Below, piece by piece: positions 8,488 through 17,071 of a stretch of DNA of 64,000 nucleotides. This DNA is from Clostridium peptidivorans (GTDB lineage Bacteria > Bacillota > Clostridia > Clostridiales > Clostridiaceae): the NCBI RefSeq assembly GCF_900205925.1, contig NZ_OAOD01000003.1:186001-250000 (forward strand), read 5' to 3'. Numbering within the stretch: position 1 is the stretch's first letter; each line of letters starts with the position of its first letter. The notes below the pieces were generated by a model. That model did not search any database and was not told the DNA's origin. It worked only from the letters and a program-made list of their open reading frames with translations. A program made the translations under genes and the position numbers.

Positions 8488-8925
8488 ATGAATTTATATA
8501 AAAAAACGGAGGCAATATTATATAATTATAAAAAAACTAAGATTGAAATAAAAAATTATTTTCTAGACCTTGAAGCACTAGAAAATGATTATCAAGGCGT
8601 ACAAGCAATAGGATATGAGGAACGCTCTTCACCAACGAATGCATTTAATAGCAGTGTAGAGAATGAGATAATAAAAAGAGATGAAAATATATTAAAACTT
8701 AGAAATAAAATAAGGCTTAAAGAAATTGAAATAGAAAAAGTAGATAATGTACTTAACTCTTTAAATGAAAGAGATAAATATATTATTAAAGAATATTATA
8801 TAGAACGTAATCAACTAAAAAATATAAGTAAGCATATTAATTTAGAAGAAAGTTATTTATCTAGTTATAAGAGTAAATTAATTAAAGATATCTCAAATAT
8901 AATGTTTTTACAAGAACAATATTAG
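8488..8925 (+). CDS. ArpU/RinA-like phage late transcription activator
   Basis: The 145-residue protein has a long helical N-terminal region. Its C-terminal sigma-region-4-like helix-turn-helix starts with LNERDKYIIKEYYIE and continues through ISKHINLEESYLSSYKSKL. Proteins of this type in Firmicute phages activate the packaging/structural operon, and the gene lies just upstream of terS as expected. ATG 8488 has AGAGGTG at 8475-8481; an ATG at 8410 in the same frame lacks such a site and would add a cysteine-rich leader inside the repeat tract, so I reject it. Confidence 0.72.
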   Translation: MNLYKKTEAILYNYKKTKIEIKNYFLDLEALENDYQGVQAIGYEERSSPTNAFNSSVENEIIKRDENILKLRNKIRLKEIEIEKVDNVLNSLNERDKYIIKEYYIERNQLKNISKHINLEESYLSSYKSKLIKDISNIMFLQEQY

Positions 8926-9007
8926 AAAATACTTAGAAACATCTTGTATCATGCTAATATATTAAGGTTAAAAAGGTTATATAATAGTATCATAGAAATA
9001 TATCAAG

Positions 9008-9039
9008 AGAGATACTTGTTGCAAGTATCTCTTATTTTT
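9008..9039 (+). terminator. terminator between the late activator and terS
   Basis: A perfect 10-bp stem (AGAGATACTT at 9008-9017, AAGTATCTCT at 9023-9032) with loop GTTGC is followed by TATTTTTA. A good -10 (TATAAT, 8980-8985) without a matching -35 lies just upstream, so a late transcript would have to cross this hairpin. That would fit attenuated or activator-dependent entry into the structural operon. Confidence 0.7.
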
Positions 9040-9057
9040 ATATAAGGAGGTTTATCT

Positions 9058-9474
9058 ATGAATATAGTTACTAATGAGCAAAGTAAAATGATTGATAAAT
9101 TGCTTGAAGGCCACACAGTTACTGCAATTGCGAAATCACTTAGACTTCATCCAAGCACATTATATAGATGGTTAGATAAATCTGAAGTTAAGGTTGAGCT
9201 TGAGGAGCGAAGAAAGGTGTTGAGAAAATCAGCTAGAGATAAGATTACAGGCAATGTTAATAATCTAGTTGATAAGATGCTGGACTTAGCTAATACTTGT
9301 ACTGACCAAAGAGTTAAGTATAATGCAATTAAGTATTTACTAGATCAATGTCTTGGAACTCCAGCGACTACTAAGGAAGAAAGTAATGTTGATGGAAATG
9401 GCAATGATAATAAAGATACTAATACTCTTAAGAAAGAGATTGAAGACATAAAGAACCTAAAGGTTGTTAAGTAG
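9058..9474 (+). CDS. terS: terminase small subunit
   Basis: The 138-residue protein has an N-terminal helix-turn-helix (HTVTAIAKSLRLHPSTLYRWLD, residues about 19-40). A central helical oligomerisation region and an acidic, low-complexity C-terminal tail with DGNGNDNKDTN follow. This matches small terminase subunits that recognise the packaging site. The AAGGAGG ribosome binding site is strong. Unusually, the large subunit is not next: a 2.8 kb cassette separates them. Confidence 0.82.
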   Translation: MNIVTNEQSKMIDKLLEGHTVTAIAKSLRLHPSTLYRWLDKSEVKVELEERRKVLRKSARDKITGNVNNLVDKMLDLANTCTDQRVKYNAIKYLLDQCLGTPATTKEESNVDGNGNDNKDTNTLKKEIEDIKNLKVVK

Positions 9475-9500
9475 TATCGAAAGGTATACTTAATGATACT
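9473..9500. other. 28-bp dyad, candidate crossover site for the serine recombinase
   Basis: AGTATC, five bases, GTATAC, five bases and GATACT form a symmetric 28-bp site overlapping the terS stop codon, with a central AT. Small serine recombinases cross over at dyads of 26-30 bp with a central dinucleotide, and the recombinase gene begins about 210 bp downstream. A weaker second dyad (AATACT ... GGTATC) lies at 9542-9560. The function is inferred from symmetry and position only. Confidence 0.45.
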
Positions 9501-9571
9501 AGCAATAATTACATGATATAATGCGACTTTCAGGTCATATAAATACTATTCATAGGTATCAAAAATATATG

Positions 9572-9600
9572 TTGACATTTTAAGACTGTGAGAATATCAT
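9572..9600 (+). promoter_or_regulatory. SigA-type promoter of the recombinase unit
   Basis: A consensus -35 TTGACA (9572-9577) is separated by 17 bp from -10 TATCAT (9595-9600). Transcription would begin near 9607, so the recombinase region has its own promoter inside the late operon. Confidence 0.7.
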
Positions 9601-9626
9601 AGAAGCATAGATTGAAGCTATGGGGT

Positions 9627-9650
9627 ACCTTCTAAAACAGAAGGTTTTTA
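9627..9650 (+). terminator. leader terminator/attenuator before the recombinase
   Basis: ACCTTCT (9627-9633) and AGAAGGT (9639-9645) form a 7-bp stem with loop AAAAC, followed by TTTTA. It lies between the promoter at 9572-9600 and the recombinase ATG at 9710. Most transcripts from that promoter should end here as an RNA of about 45 nt unless something relieves termination. Confidence 0.6.
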
Positions 9651-9709
9651 AAATAGCGTTTTTCAATTCCACAATTTCTATAATATTTTTAAAAAGTCGA
9701 GGTGTTAGC

Positions 9710-10369
9710 ATGTTATATTTTGCTTATCATAGAACTTCAACAAAAGAACAACATTTAGATAGAGGGATATCTGAGATTAATGATTTTGTTACTAAAGAGA
9801 AAATAGAACTTGTCAGTAATATTTATACTGATCAACAAACTGGGAAAAACTTTAATAGACCATTTTATGACAAAATGATTCAAGATATGGCACTAATAAA
9901 AAAGGTTAATCCAAATGAAAAGATAGCTTTAATATTAACCGAGTTGGATAGACTAGGAAGAAACAAACAACTTATATTAGCTGAAATAAGAAAGATGCAA
10001 GATAAAGGTATAAGGTTAATGATTCTAGAAATTCCAACTACATTGACAGAGCTGCCAAAGGATAGTTCTATAGCTTCTATGATAATGGAGACTATTAATA
10101 ATATGCTTATAGAAATGTATGCATCATTTGCCCAGGCTGAAATAGAGAAAAAAGAGAAACGACAAAAGGAAGGTATTGCAGCTAAAAAGGCGAGGGGTGA
10201 ATGGGACGATTATGGCAGACCAAGAGCATTGGATTTTGAAAAGTTTGTAAAAGAATATAAAAGAGTGTTGAAAGGTGATATTAAACCAACTGAATGTATG
10301 AAATTACTTAATATTACTAAGCCAACTTATTACAGGTATGCTAAAGAATATAATATATGTGGGGATTAA
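9710..10369 (+). CDS. small serine recombinase (resolvase/invertase family)
   Basis: The 219-residue protein has the catalytic serine in YHRTSTKEQ near the N-terminus and the conserved LTELDRLGRN active-site loop. The long E helix (AQAEIEKKEKRQKEGI) is followed by a C-terminal helix-turn-helix (ECMKLLNITKPTYYRYAKEY). Members cut four strands and join them through a serine-DNA link to invert, resolve or integrate DNA. ATG 9710 has GAGGTG upstream; an in-frame ATG at 9620 lies in the attenuator and has no ribosome binding site. Its position between terS and terL is unusual. Confidence 0.9.
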   Translation: MLYFAYHRTSTKEQHLDRGISEINDFVTKEKIELVSNIYTDQQTGKNFNRPFYDKMIQDMALIKKVNPNEKIALILTELDRLGRNKQLILAEIRKMQDKGIRLMILEIPTTLTELPKDSSIASMIMETINNMLIEMYASFAQAEIEKKEKRQKEGIAAKKARGEWDDYGRPRALDFEKFVKEYKRVLKGDIKPTECMKLLNITKPTYYRYAKEYNICGD

Positions 10370-10484
10370 TGTGGCTAAAAATTATATATTCAGAGTTAAA
10401 ATATGTGATAAACCTATGTAAAAGAAATTTTTTATATTTATAAATTATAAAAATTTAATAAATTTTAGAAGGATTTTGCCCTTT

Positions 10485-10504
10485 CGTGTATAATTAGTTA
10501 CACG
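10485..10504. promoter_or_regulatory. promoter-like -10 with overlapping dyad
   Basis: CGTGTA (10485-10490) and TACACG (10499-10504) form an inverted repeat that overlaps a perfect -10 TATAAT at 10489-10494. No good -35 is present. A repressor or activator bound to the dyad could control the two genes downstream. The gene-free stretch 10370-10522 shows nothing else. Confidence 0.4.
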
Positions 10505-10522
10505 TAGAGAGGGGAGAATAAT

Positions 10523-11422
10523 ATGCCATTAATGTATATAGCAAAAATCAATCTTAATTCTAAAATATTTGATGTCTATGAAGAAAAATTAAAACTGGAT
10601 AAAGTTCTAAATGAGATATTCCAAAAGGTGAATGAGGAAGAAACTTATCAAATAAGTAAGAGAAAACAATTTAAAGATAGTCGAGGAAATACAAAGGTAT
10701 ATATAAAAACATCAGAATATCAATTCAATGAGCTAACTAAATTTGATGAAGAGAAGATTGTTACTGGTAAAGTAATTAGAACTTATAATAGACCCACAGA
10801 AGACTTTAACAAAAACAATGAGTTAGTTCATACATACGTTCAAGAACATGTAAGTATATATTTTTATTTTGATGTAAGAAAGGAATTAGTTACCTTTAGC
10901 GTTAGACAGGCATTTGGGTATAATCAGTTTACAGAAGCATTTAAATATTTGTTAAATATAAGTATAAAAGATTATGAATTTGAAGTGTTTTTAAAAAAAG
11001 ATCAAGACATGCTTGAAAGGAAACTCAAAAGCTTAAGAAAAGTAAAAAGAGTATCTGCTACATTAATTCCACCAAATTCAAATGAAAGTGAGTTAAAAGC
11101 TTTAAGAGAGTCAATAGGTTATATAGCTGAATGTAGGGAGACTAATGCTAAAAAAATTAAGTTAGATTTAATTGATACCGATGATATCGGATTGAATATG
11201 GACGCAAAAATGATGAAAGAAACAATAAGCGCAGCTGTTAAAGGTTATGGAGACATTACAACATATGGAATAAATAAAAATGGAAGAGAGCAAATTGTAA
11301 AGTCTAATACAGATGCGGCATTAACACGAATTGTAAATGAAAATTTAGAAGAAGATGACTATAATGCAGAAGCTAGAGATTTTATTGCAGCAGTAAGAGC
11401 AGAAGGTATGCTCAATATGTAG
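10523..11422 (+). CDS. soluble 299-aa protein, RexA/DUF4747-like architecture (candidate exclusion sensor)
   Basis: No signal peptide or membrane segment is present. The N-terminal half is strand-rich and includes ETYQISKRKQF and VSIYFYFDVRKELVTFSVRQ. It is followed by FTEAFKYLLNI, a charged helix DQDMLERKLKSLRKVKRV, ATLIPPNSNE and a C-terminal region with GYGDITTYGINKNGRE. This layout reminds me of the DUF4747 family and of RexA, the cytosolic half of the lambda Rex exclusion pair, but similarity is at the level of pattern only. A strong AGAGGGG site precedes the ATG. A four-helix membrane protein follows 18 bp later, so the two form an operon. Function is unproven. Confidence 0.5.
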   Translation: MPLMYIAKINLNSKIFDVYEEKLKLDKVLNEIFQKVNEEETYQISKRKQFKDSRGNTKVYIKTSEYQFNELTKFDEEKIVTGKVIRTYNRPTEDFNKNNELVHTYVQEHVSIYFYFDVRKELVTFSVRQAFGYNQFTEAFKYLLNISIKDYEFEVFLKKDQDMLERKLKSLRKVKRVSATLIPPNSNESELKALRESIGYIAECRETNAKKIKLDLIDTDDIGLNMDAKMMKETISAAVKGYGDITTYGINKNGREQIVKSNTDAALTRIVNENLEEDDYNAEARDFIAAVRAEGMLNM

Positions 11423-11440
11423 ATAAAGGATGTAAAAAAT

Positions 11441-12250
11441 ATGAATAACGAATCTTCATTTAGTAGGATAGTTAGGTATAAAAAGTATAGAGATATTTAT
11501 AATACTAATACTATGGAAGTAAGAGTCTCGTTAATAAGTTCAATAATAATAACTATGTTAATAACTTTAGTATTTAATCAAGCAAACATAGTTGATATTA
11601 ATAATCTAATGAGGGAAATGACAAAAGAAATTGCAATTGTATTAATAGGATTTTTAGGTTTTGTGATTTCAGGTCTTGCGATATTAACATCTGCTATATC
11701 TAATAAATTTATAAACATATTAAAGAAACAGGACAGGATTAATGTTATTGAAAAGATTTTACTTAGTTTTTATTTGTTAGGCATAATTGTTGGAGTAGAT
11801 ATAATAAGTAGTTTGATTATGTATATAACTACATACTCTACTTATTCATATAATATTTTTTGTATAGGTATTTGTTCATTTTTATACACATATACGATAG
11901 TATTTATAATTTTTTATTCAATAGCGTTAATTGGAAATTGTATTGAAATTTTTAAAATTATTAATATGGTTGATGAGGATATTAATGAGGGGAATACTAA
12001 CATAAATGATAACGTAAGTGATGACAGATATTTGTATATGAGCTTTAGAATGACTGCATTAGAGAACATTTTTTTTACAAACCAAAGTAATGATACTTTA
12101 GAAAAGGTAAAAAAGTATTATGAATTAATGAATAAATTGATTGATGATGGGTGTAAAGATGAACTACAAAAAGGAAGATTAAAGGCCATTGTGAAAAACA
12201 AATTTCATGGTTTAGATGAAAATCGCAAATTCAATGGTAGTAAGAAATGA
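11441..12250 (+). CDS. four-helix membrane protein (candidate effector paired with the 299-aa protein)
   Basis: A 269-residue integral membrane protein. Hydrophobic segments lie at about 30-48, 64-86, 105-131 and 137-173, the second containing the glycine-rich GFLGFVISGLAIL. The basic N-terminus and a charged C-terminal domain of about 95 residues are predicted cytosolic. It is not a holin (a separate holin exists at 35.4 kb). Soluble sensor plus four-helix membrane partner is the arrangement of RexAB and of Kiwa (KwaB/KwaA), though the order and lengths differ. I do not recognise the family. Confidence 0.55.
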   Translation: MNNESSFSRIVRYKKYRDIYNTNTMEVRVSLISSIIITMLITLVFNQANIVDINNLMREMTKEIAIVLIGFLGFVISGLAILTSAISNKFINILKKQDRINVIEKILLSFYLLGIIVGVDIISSLIMYITTYSTYSYNIFCIGICSFLYTYTIVFIIFYSIALIGNCIEIFKIINMVDEDINEGNTNINDNVSDDRYLYMSFRMTALENIFFTNQSNDTLEKVKKYYELMNKLIDDGCKDELQKGRLKAIVKNKFHGLDENRKFNGSKK

Positions 12251-12277
12251 TTTAGAAATTTGAAGAGGTGATAAAGC

Positions 12278-14071
12278 TTGAAAATACCATTTGATTTTCC
12301 TAGTGATGAAGCTCGTAATAAATGGTTGCTTTATCACTATCTTAAAAAATCCTATACTGATATAGGAATAGAAGATAAAAAAGCTGAAGAATTAACAGAT
12401 AATAGAATATTAGAAAACTCTAAGAATTTGTTTGGATACCATGGCTTAGCCTGGCAATTAGGACAAATAAGCTTAGAGTTTTTTTGTATGTATTTTTTAC
12501 AAGACATATATCTTCCTAAGGAAGATAATGCAGCAGCTCCATTGGCTTCGGTTCATGAAGAATTATGGCATGATATTCAAGAAAGTATTATTGGTACTGG
12601 ACCTGAACAATTGGGAAGAGTTCTTCCAAGAGGTACTGGTAAATCAGCCTTTGGTACTTTAGGCCCTACTTGTTGGAGCGTAGCATATAAACATAAAACT
12701 TATGTGTTAATATGCTCTGACATAGGGAGTACCGCGGAAAAGTTTATAAAAGATATTAAGGACAACATGCTTGAAAATGAGTATATTGAATCTGCTTTTG
12801 GTAAAATACTTGATGATAAAAATAGAAATTTTATTTGTAATGCTACTCAACTAGAATTTATTAATCATACTTTTGTCGAAGCTATTTCTTCTACATCTCC
12901 TATGAGGGGTAGAAAATATAAAAATGTTAGACCAGACCTTATAATATTAGATGACTATCAATCAGAGGATGATGTTAGGACTGAAGAAGCCAGAGAAAAG
13001 AAGTGGAAGAGGTATTCTGATGACGTTAAGTTCGCTAAGCAAAGACCTGTAAGAAGAAATGGTAAGATTATTAAAAAAGGTACCGTGCTTATGGCTTGGG
13101 GAACTCAACAGCATAAGGAGTGTTTCTATTCCAAGTTAATTAAAACAGCTACTTGGACCTTTAAGAAAGAAAAAGGGGTCTTAGTTGATGATTTTATAGG
13201 TGAAAAAGGGCAAAAGATTAATGGTGTTGATTATTTATTTAATAATGGCCTATGGAAGCAGTTTAAGGATATTCTTTTTAATTTTAAAAACAATACTAGG
13301 TTAGAAGATGCTAAAGAATTTTACTATAATAATGAAAAAGAAATGCAATTTCCTATGCTTTGGAGTGAATTTTGGGACTGCCTAGAGTTGGCCCTAGACT
13401 ATTTTGAAAACCCCAATTCTTTTAAACAAGAGGTTCAAGGGGATGTGGATTCTATAGGGGAAAAATGGTTTAAGCAAATGCATACTGAAACTAGAGAGGA
13501 AATTGAGAGTCATGAATTTATAAAAACAATGATTTGTGCTGACCCAGCTTCTGCAGGCGGAAGAAAGAATGACTATTCAGCCTTTATTGTAGGTTCTGAA
13601 GCTACTAATGGGTATAAATATGCTAGAAAAGCTGAATTAGCTAAGATAAATGCAAGGCAGGAGTTTGATAAATATATCCAATACATGGTCGATTTGCTTG
13701 TTGAGTATCCAGATGCTACTCATATAAGCATTGAAAAGAATACTTTTAATGGAGCTGATGCAAATCAATTGGAAAAAGCTATTAAGGACCATGAAATTTT
13801 AAAGTATAGAAACATAACAATTATAAATGAGCAACAGCGTAAAAATAAAGATGATAAAGTTAGTACAATAGTTCCTTTCGTAAATCGAGGGGAATTTGTT
13901 TTTTGTGAAGAAGATCAAGAATTTATTAATCAATTTATGGAATTTGCAGGACAAAAGTTTACTACACATGATGATGCTGCTGACGTTAGTTCTGAGTTCT
14001 GGCTAAAAGTTGATGAAATTAAGACAGTTAATAAAGTCAAAATGTTAGATAGAAGGAGTTTGGGGGTGTAG
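12278..14071 (+). CDS. terL: terminase large subunit
   Basis: The 597-residue protein is the ATP-driven packaging motor and nuclease. Walker A is RVLPRGTGKSA (114-124), Walker B LIILDD (221-226), and the RNase H-like nuclease begins at MICADPASAGG with the key Asp at 422. TTG 12278 has AAGAGGTG upstream. Length and motif spacing are normal. It heads the structural operon proper. Confidence 0.93.
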   Translation: MKIPFDFPSDEARNKWLLYHYLKKSYTDIGIEDKKAEELTDNRILENSKNLFGYHGLAWQLGQISLEFFCMYFLQDIYLPKEDNAAAPLASVHEELWHDIQESIIGTGPEQLGRVLPRGTGKSAFGTLGPTCWSVAYKHKTYVLICSDIGSTAEKFIKDIKDNMLENEYIESAFGKILDDKNRNFICNATQLEFINHTFVEAISSTSPMRGRKYKNVRPDLIILDDYQSEDDVRTEEAREKKWKRYSDDVKFAKQRPVRRNGKIIKKGTVLMAWGTQQHKECFYSKLIKTATWTFKKEKGVLVDDFIGEKGQKINGVDYLFNNGLWKQFKDILFNFKNNTRLEDAKEFYYNNEKEMQFPMLWSEFWDCLELALDYFENPNSFKQEVQGDVDSIGEKWFKQMHTETREEIESHEFIKTMICADPASAGGRKNDYSAFIVGSEATNGYKYARKAELAKINARQEFDKYIQYMVDLLVEYPDATHISIEKNTFNGADANQLEKAIKDHEILKYRNITIINEQQRKNKDDKVSTIVPFVNRGEFVFCEEDQEFINQFMEFAGQKFTTHDDAADVSSEFWLKVDEIKTVNKVKMLDRRSLGV

Positions 14072-14075
14072 CTAG

Positions 14076-15428
14076 TTGACTTTAAGTGACTTGGTAAAAA
14101 AGCTATTTAAAAAAGAAGTAGGCTTAAACCTTAGTAATCCTGAGCATTTGCAAGTAGTAAAAAAAGCCTATGGTATCTATTATGTATTTAAAAATATCTA
14201 TGAAAAAATGTATAGATATTATAAAGGTGATACTGATGCAATTAGAAAATATTTATTTGTAACTGAAAGATCTAATTTAAAAGTAAATGCTAACTATATA
14301 AAGAAATTTATTAAAGAAGAAGTTGCATATACCCTTGGGAATGACATAACTTATGAGTCCAGGAGCGGAAACGAAGATGTTATAAAAGATATAGAATATT
14401 ATACAGCGCATTGGGATGAATTGCATGATACTGATTTAATGAAATATCTTTTAATATTTACACATGTGTATGAGCTATATTATGTAGATGATAACGCTGA
14501 TTTTTGTAGCAAGATTATAAAGCCTACTGATGGTTATGCCTATATGGATAATGCTTCAGGCAAGGTTTTATTTTTTATTCATAATTTCAAAAATGATTTT
14601 GATACAATTAATTCCTTCGTTGATGTTTACACTGCTGATAAGATATATCACTTTGACAATAAGTTTAATGAAATTGCAGCTCCAACTCAAAATATTTTTG
14701 GTGAGGTACCAGTTACTATAGGAAAATTAACTGAGGAAGGTACTGACGATAGTTTATATAGTGATATAAAGGGCTTACAGGATGCTTTTGAAACTAATTT
14801 AAGTGATGTAGGTAATGAAATATCTGATTTTAGAAATGCATATTTATTATTTAAAAATGCTCAAGTTGATAAAAATGACATACCAGATATGAAAAAACTA
14901 GGAGTTATTCAATTCCCAGCGGCTGGAGGTGATGCAGCATGGTTAATTAAGAATATAAATGATACATTTATTCAAAACACTTTAGATAGGTACGAGGATA
15001 CAATGTACCAACTTGCTTGCCATATTAATCATAATGAGAAATTGCAATCTAATTTATCAGGTATAACTCTAAGATCCAGGTTAATAGTACTTGAAAACAA
15101 ATGTAATCTAGAGATAAAGGCTCATAAAAACATAGTAAAAAATAGGCTTAGATTTTTATTCAAGTACCTAGATATTAAAAAGAATAAGAAATATGATTTT
15201 AAAGACATTAAGGCTCTTTATACTCCAAATATACCAAGTGATGATTTAGCTACAGCGCAAATGTTATCACAAGTTCCAGAAGGCATTATTTCTAAAGATA
15301 CAGCCAGGGGATTGTTTAGTTTTATAAATAATAAGGTGGCGGAGGCTGAAAAGGTAAAAAAAGAGCTAAGTGAAGAAATGGACTTTGGAAACAAATATAA
15401 TGATATCTTTCCTGAAGGTAGTAATTAG
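14076..15428 (+). CDS. portal protein (SPP1 Gp6 family)
   Basis: The 450-residue protein forms the dodecameric ring through which DNA enters the head and to which terminase docks. The recognisable core includes YYKGDTDAIRKYLF, the NANYIKKFIKEEVAYTLGN segment and an acidic C-terminus (EEMDFGNKYNDIFPEG). TTG 14076 follows the terL stop by four bases and has GGGGGTG upstream. Position between terL and a MuF protein is as in SPP1-like phages. Confidence 0.88.
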   Translation: MTLSDLVKKLFKKEVGLNLSNPEHLQVVKKAYGIYYVFKNIYEKMYRYYKGDTDAIRKYLFVTERSNLKVNANYIKKFIKEEVAYTLGNDITYESRSGNEDVIKDIEYYTAHWDELHDTDLMKYLLIFTHVYELYYVDDNADFCSKIIKPTDGYAYMDNASGKVLFFIHNFKNDFDTINSFVDVYTADKIYHFDNKFNEIAAPTQNIFGEVPVTIGKLTEEGTDDSLYSDIKGLQDAFETNLSDVGNEISDFRNAYLLFKNAQVDKNDIPDMKKLGVIQFPAAGGDAAWLIKNINDTFIQNTLDRYEDTMYQLACHINHNEKLQSNLSGITLRSRLIVLENKCNLEIKAHKNIVKNRLRFLFKYLDIKKNKKYDFKDIKALYTPNIPSDDLATAQMLSQVPEGIISKDTARGLFSFINNKVAEAEKVKKELSEEMDFGNKYNDIFPEGSN

Positions 15429-15430
15429 CT

Positions 15431-17053
15431 ATGAAAAGCATGGATTACTGGAAAAAAAGAGCTGAGAATATCTCAAATCATGAATTTGAAAAGGCTGATA
15501 GCTACAAATTACAGCTAGAAGAAGAGTATAAGAAAGCTTTGAAAAATATCTGTGAGGACATAGATGCTTTTCACAATAAATTTGCTAATGATAATAAAAT
15601 AAGCATATCTGAAGCTAAGAAAATGCTAGCTAGAGATGAGCTTAAAGATTTTAAAATCAGTTTAGATGAGTTTATTAAAAAAGCTAAAAACAATGAAAAC
15701 CTAAAATGGGAAAATGAACTTAATAATTTATCTAGTAAAGTTAGAATAACAAGGCTCCAATCTTTACAGGCACAAATAAGAAATCAAATAGAAAGTTTAT
15801 ACACTAAACAGCAAGACAATACTACAAATCTTTTGAGCGAAATATGTGAGGATACTTATTATAGAAATATATATGAAGTTCATAGAGGTTTAGGAATAGG
15901 TGTTAATTTTGCTAAATTAGACACTAATACAGTAAATAAAATAATTTCTGAACCGTGGCATGGAAATAATTACAGTAATAGGATATGGAATAATAAAGAA
16001 TTACTCATAAAGGAGTTGCAATCTAATTTAACACAGGCTTTTATTAGAGGCGATAGCATAGATAAGACTTCTAAAATAATAGCTAATAGAATGAATGTTG
16101 GAATTGGTAGAGCTAGGACCTTGGTTAATACTGAAAGTGCAAATATTATTTCTAAAGCCACTTTTGACAGCTATAGTGGGAGTGGAGTTGTTAAAGAATA
16201 TGAAATACTCGCTACTTTAGATTTACATACAAGTAAGATATGTAGATCTATGGATGGGAAAGTATTTAAAGTATTCGAAAAAGAAATAGGTGTTAATGCT
16301 CCACCCTTTCATCCGAATTGCAGAAGTACCACGATGGCATATTTTGATGATGCTATAGACGAAGAAAGAATTGCAAGAGATCCAGTTACAGGTGAAACTA
16401 ATTATGTACCTGGTGATATAAAATATGAAGATTGGTATAAAGAAAATGTTGCTAATAATTCGAAAGCATTAGCAGAGGAAAAGAAAATACAAAATAAATC
16501 AACTGATAAAAAGCAGTATGAAAAATATAAAGATGTTTTAGGAAAAGATTTAGATGTAAATAACTTGGCAGAATTCCAGGAATTGAAGTATAATAATAAG
16601 GAGCATTGGGATAGATTAGCTTATAAATACAAGCTTAAAACTGTTTATAATTTAGATAATTTAAAGAATACAGAAATATTCTCCAACAAGAATGTAATTA
16701 AGCACATTCTTGAGGGTGAAGTGAATAGAAGAGGTAAAGCAGTTGGTTTTCATATGGAAAATATGCCAACTAAAAAAGGTGAAATTATAGAAAGTACTAG
16801 AAGTAAAGTTGATAAAAACGGTATATATAATGCTAATGTAACTATTAATGGTGTTTCTAAAATAGCTAAATCAACATTTTTTCCAATCAACATGACACCA
16901 CAACAAGTAGTTAATGTTATAAATGAAGCTTATTTAACTATGAAGCCTTATAGAGGAGCAATGATGAAGGGAAATACTAAATGTGGATTTGATATAGGTA
17001 TATATTTAGATGAAAAAGGTAAAATATCAACAGCATTTCCATTAATAGTATAG
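15431..17053 (+). CDS. MuF-family head protein fused to a C-terminal EndoU-like nuclease toxin
   Basis: Residues 1-310 are an SPP1 Gp7/MuF minor head protein, with GIGRARTLVNTESAN (225-239) and the FHPNCRST motif (293-300) after a conserved Cys (271). After a lysine-rich linker, residues about 360-540 form an extra domain with HILEGE (H425), a second histidine in GFHMEN (H441) and KSTFFP (K480). The His-His-Lys pattern matches bacterial EndoU RNases used as polymorphic toxins. MuF proteins are known carriers of such toxin tips. The injected or released head protein could thus deliver an RNase; the next gene is the likely antidote. Confidence 0.8.
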   Translation: MKSMDYWKKRAENISNHEFEKADSYKLQLEEEYKKALKNICEDIDAFHNKFANDNKISISEAKKMLARDELKDFKISLDEFIKKAKNNENLKWENELNNLSSKVRITRLQSLQAQIRNQIESLYTKQQDNTTNLLSEICEDTYYRNIYEVHRGLGIGVNFAKLDTNTVNKIISEPWHGNNYSNRIWNNKELLIKELQSNLTQAFIRGDSIDKTSKIIANRMNVGIGRARTLVNTESANIISKATFDSYSGSGVVKEYEILATLDLHTSKICRSMDGKVFKVFEKEIGVNAPPFHPNCRSTTMAYFDDAIDEERIARDPVTGETNYVPGDIKYEDWYKENVANNSKALAEEKKIQNKSTDKKQYEKYKDVLGKDLDVNNLAEFQELKYNNKEHWDRLAYKYKLKTVYNLDNLKNTEIFSNKNVIKHILEGEVNRRGKAVGFHMENMPTKKGEIIESTRSKVDKNGIYNANVTINGVSKIAKSTFFPINMTPQQVVNVINEAYLTMKPYRGAMMKGNTKCGFDIGIYLDEKGKISTAFPLIV

Positions 17054-17071
17054 AAAGAAGAAGGTGATATC

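Noticed and set aside
9600-9660. Possible type III toxin-antitoxin RNA before the recombinase
   Set aside because: A short RNA followed by a terminator and a gene fits the outline, but there is no tandem RNA repeat and the downstream gene is a clear serine recombinase, not a ToxN/AbiQ nuclease.
9620-9709. N-terminal extension of the recombinase from ATG 9620
   Set aside because: It would translate through the terminator hairpin, has no ribosome binding site, and the recombinase fold begins at 9710.
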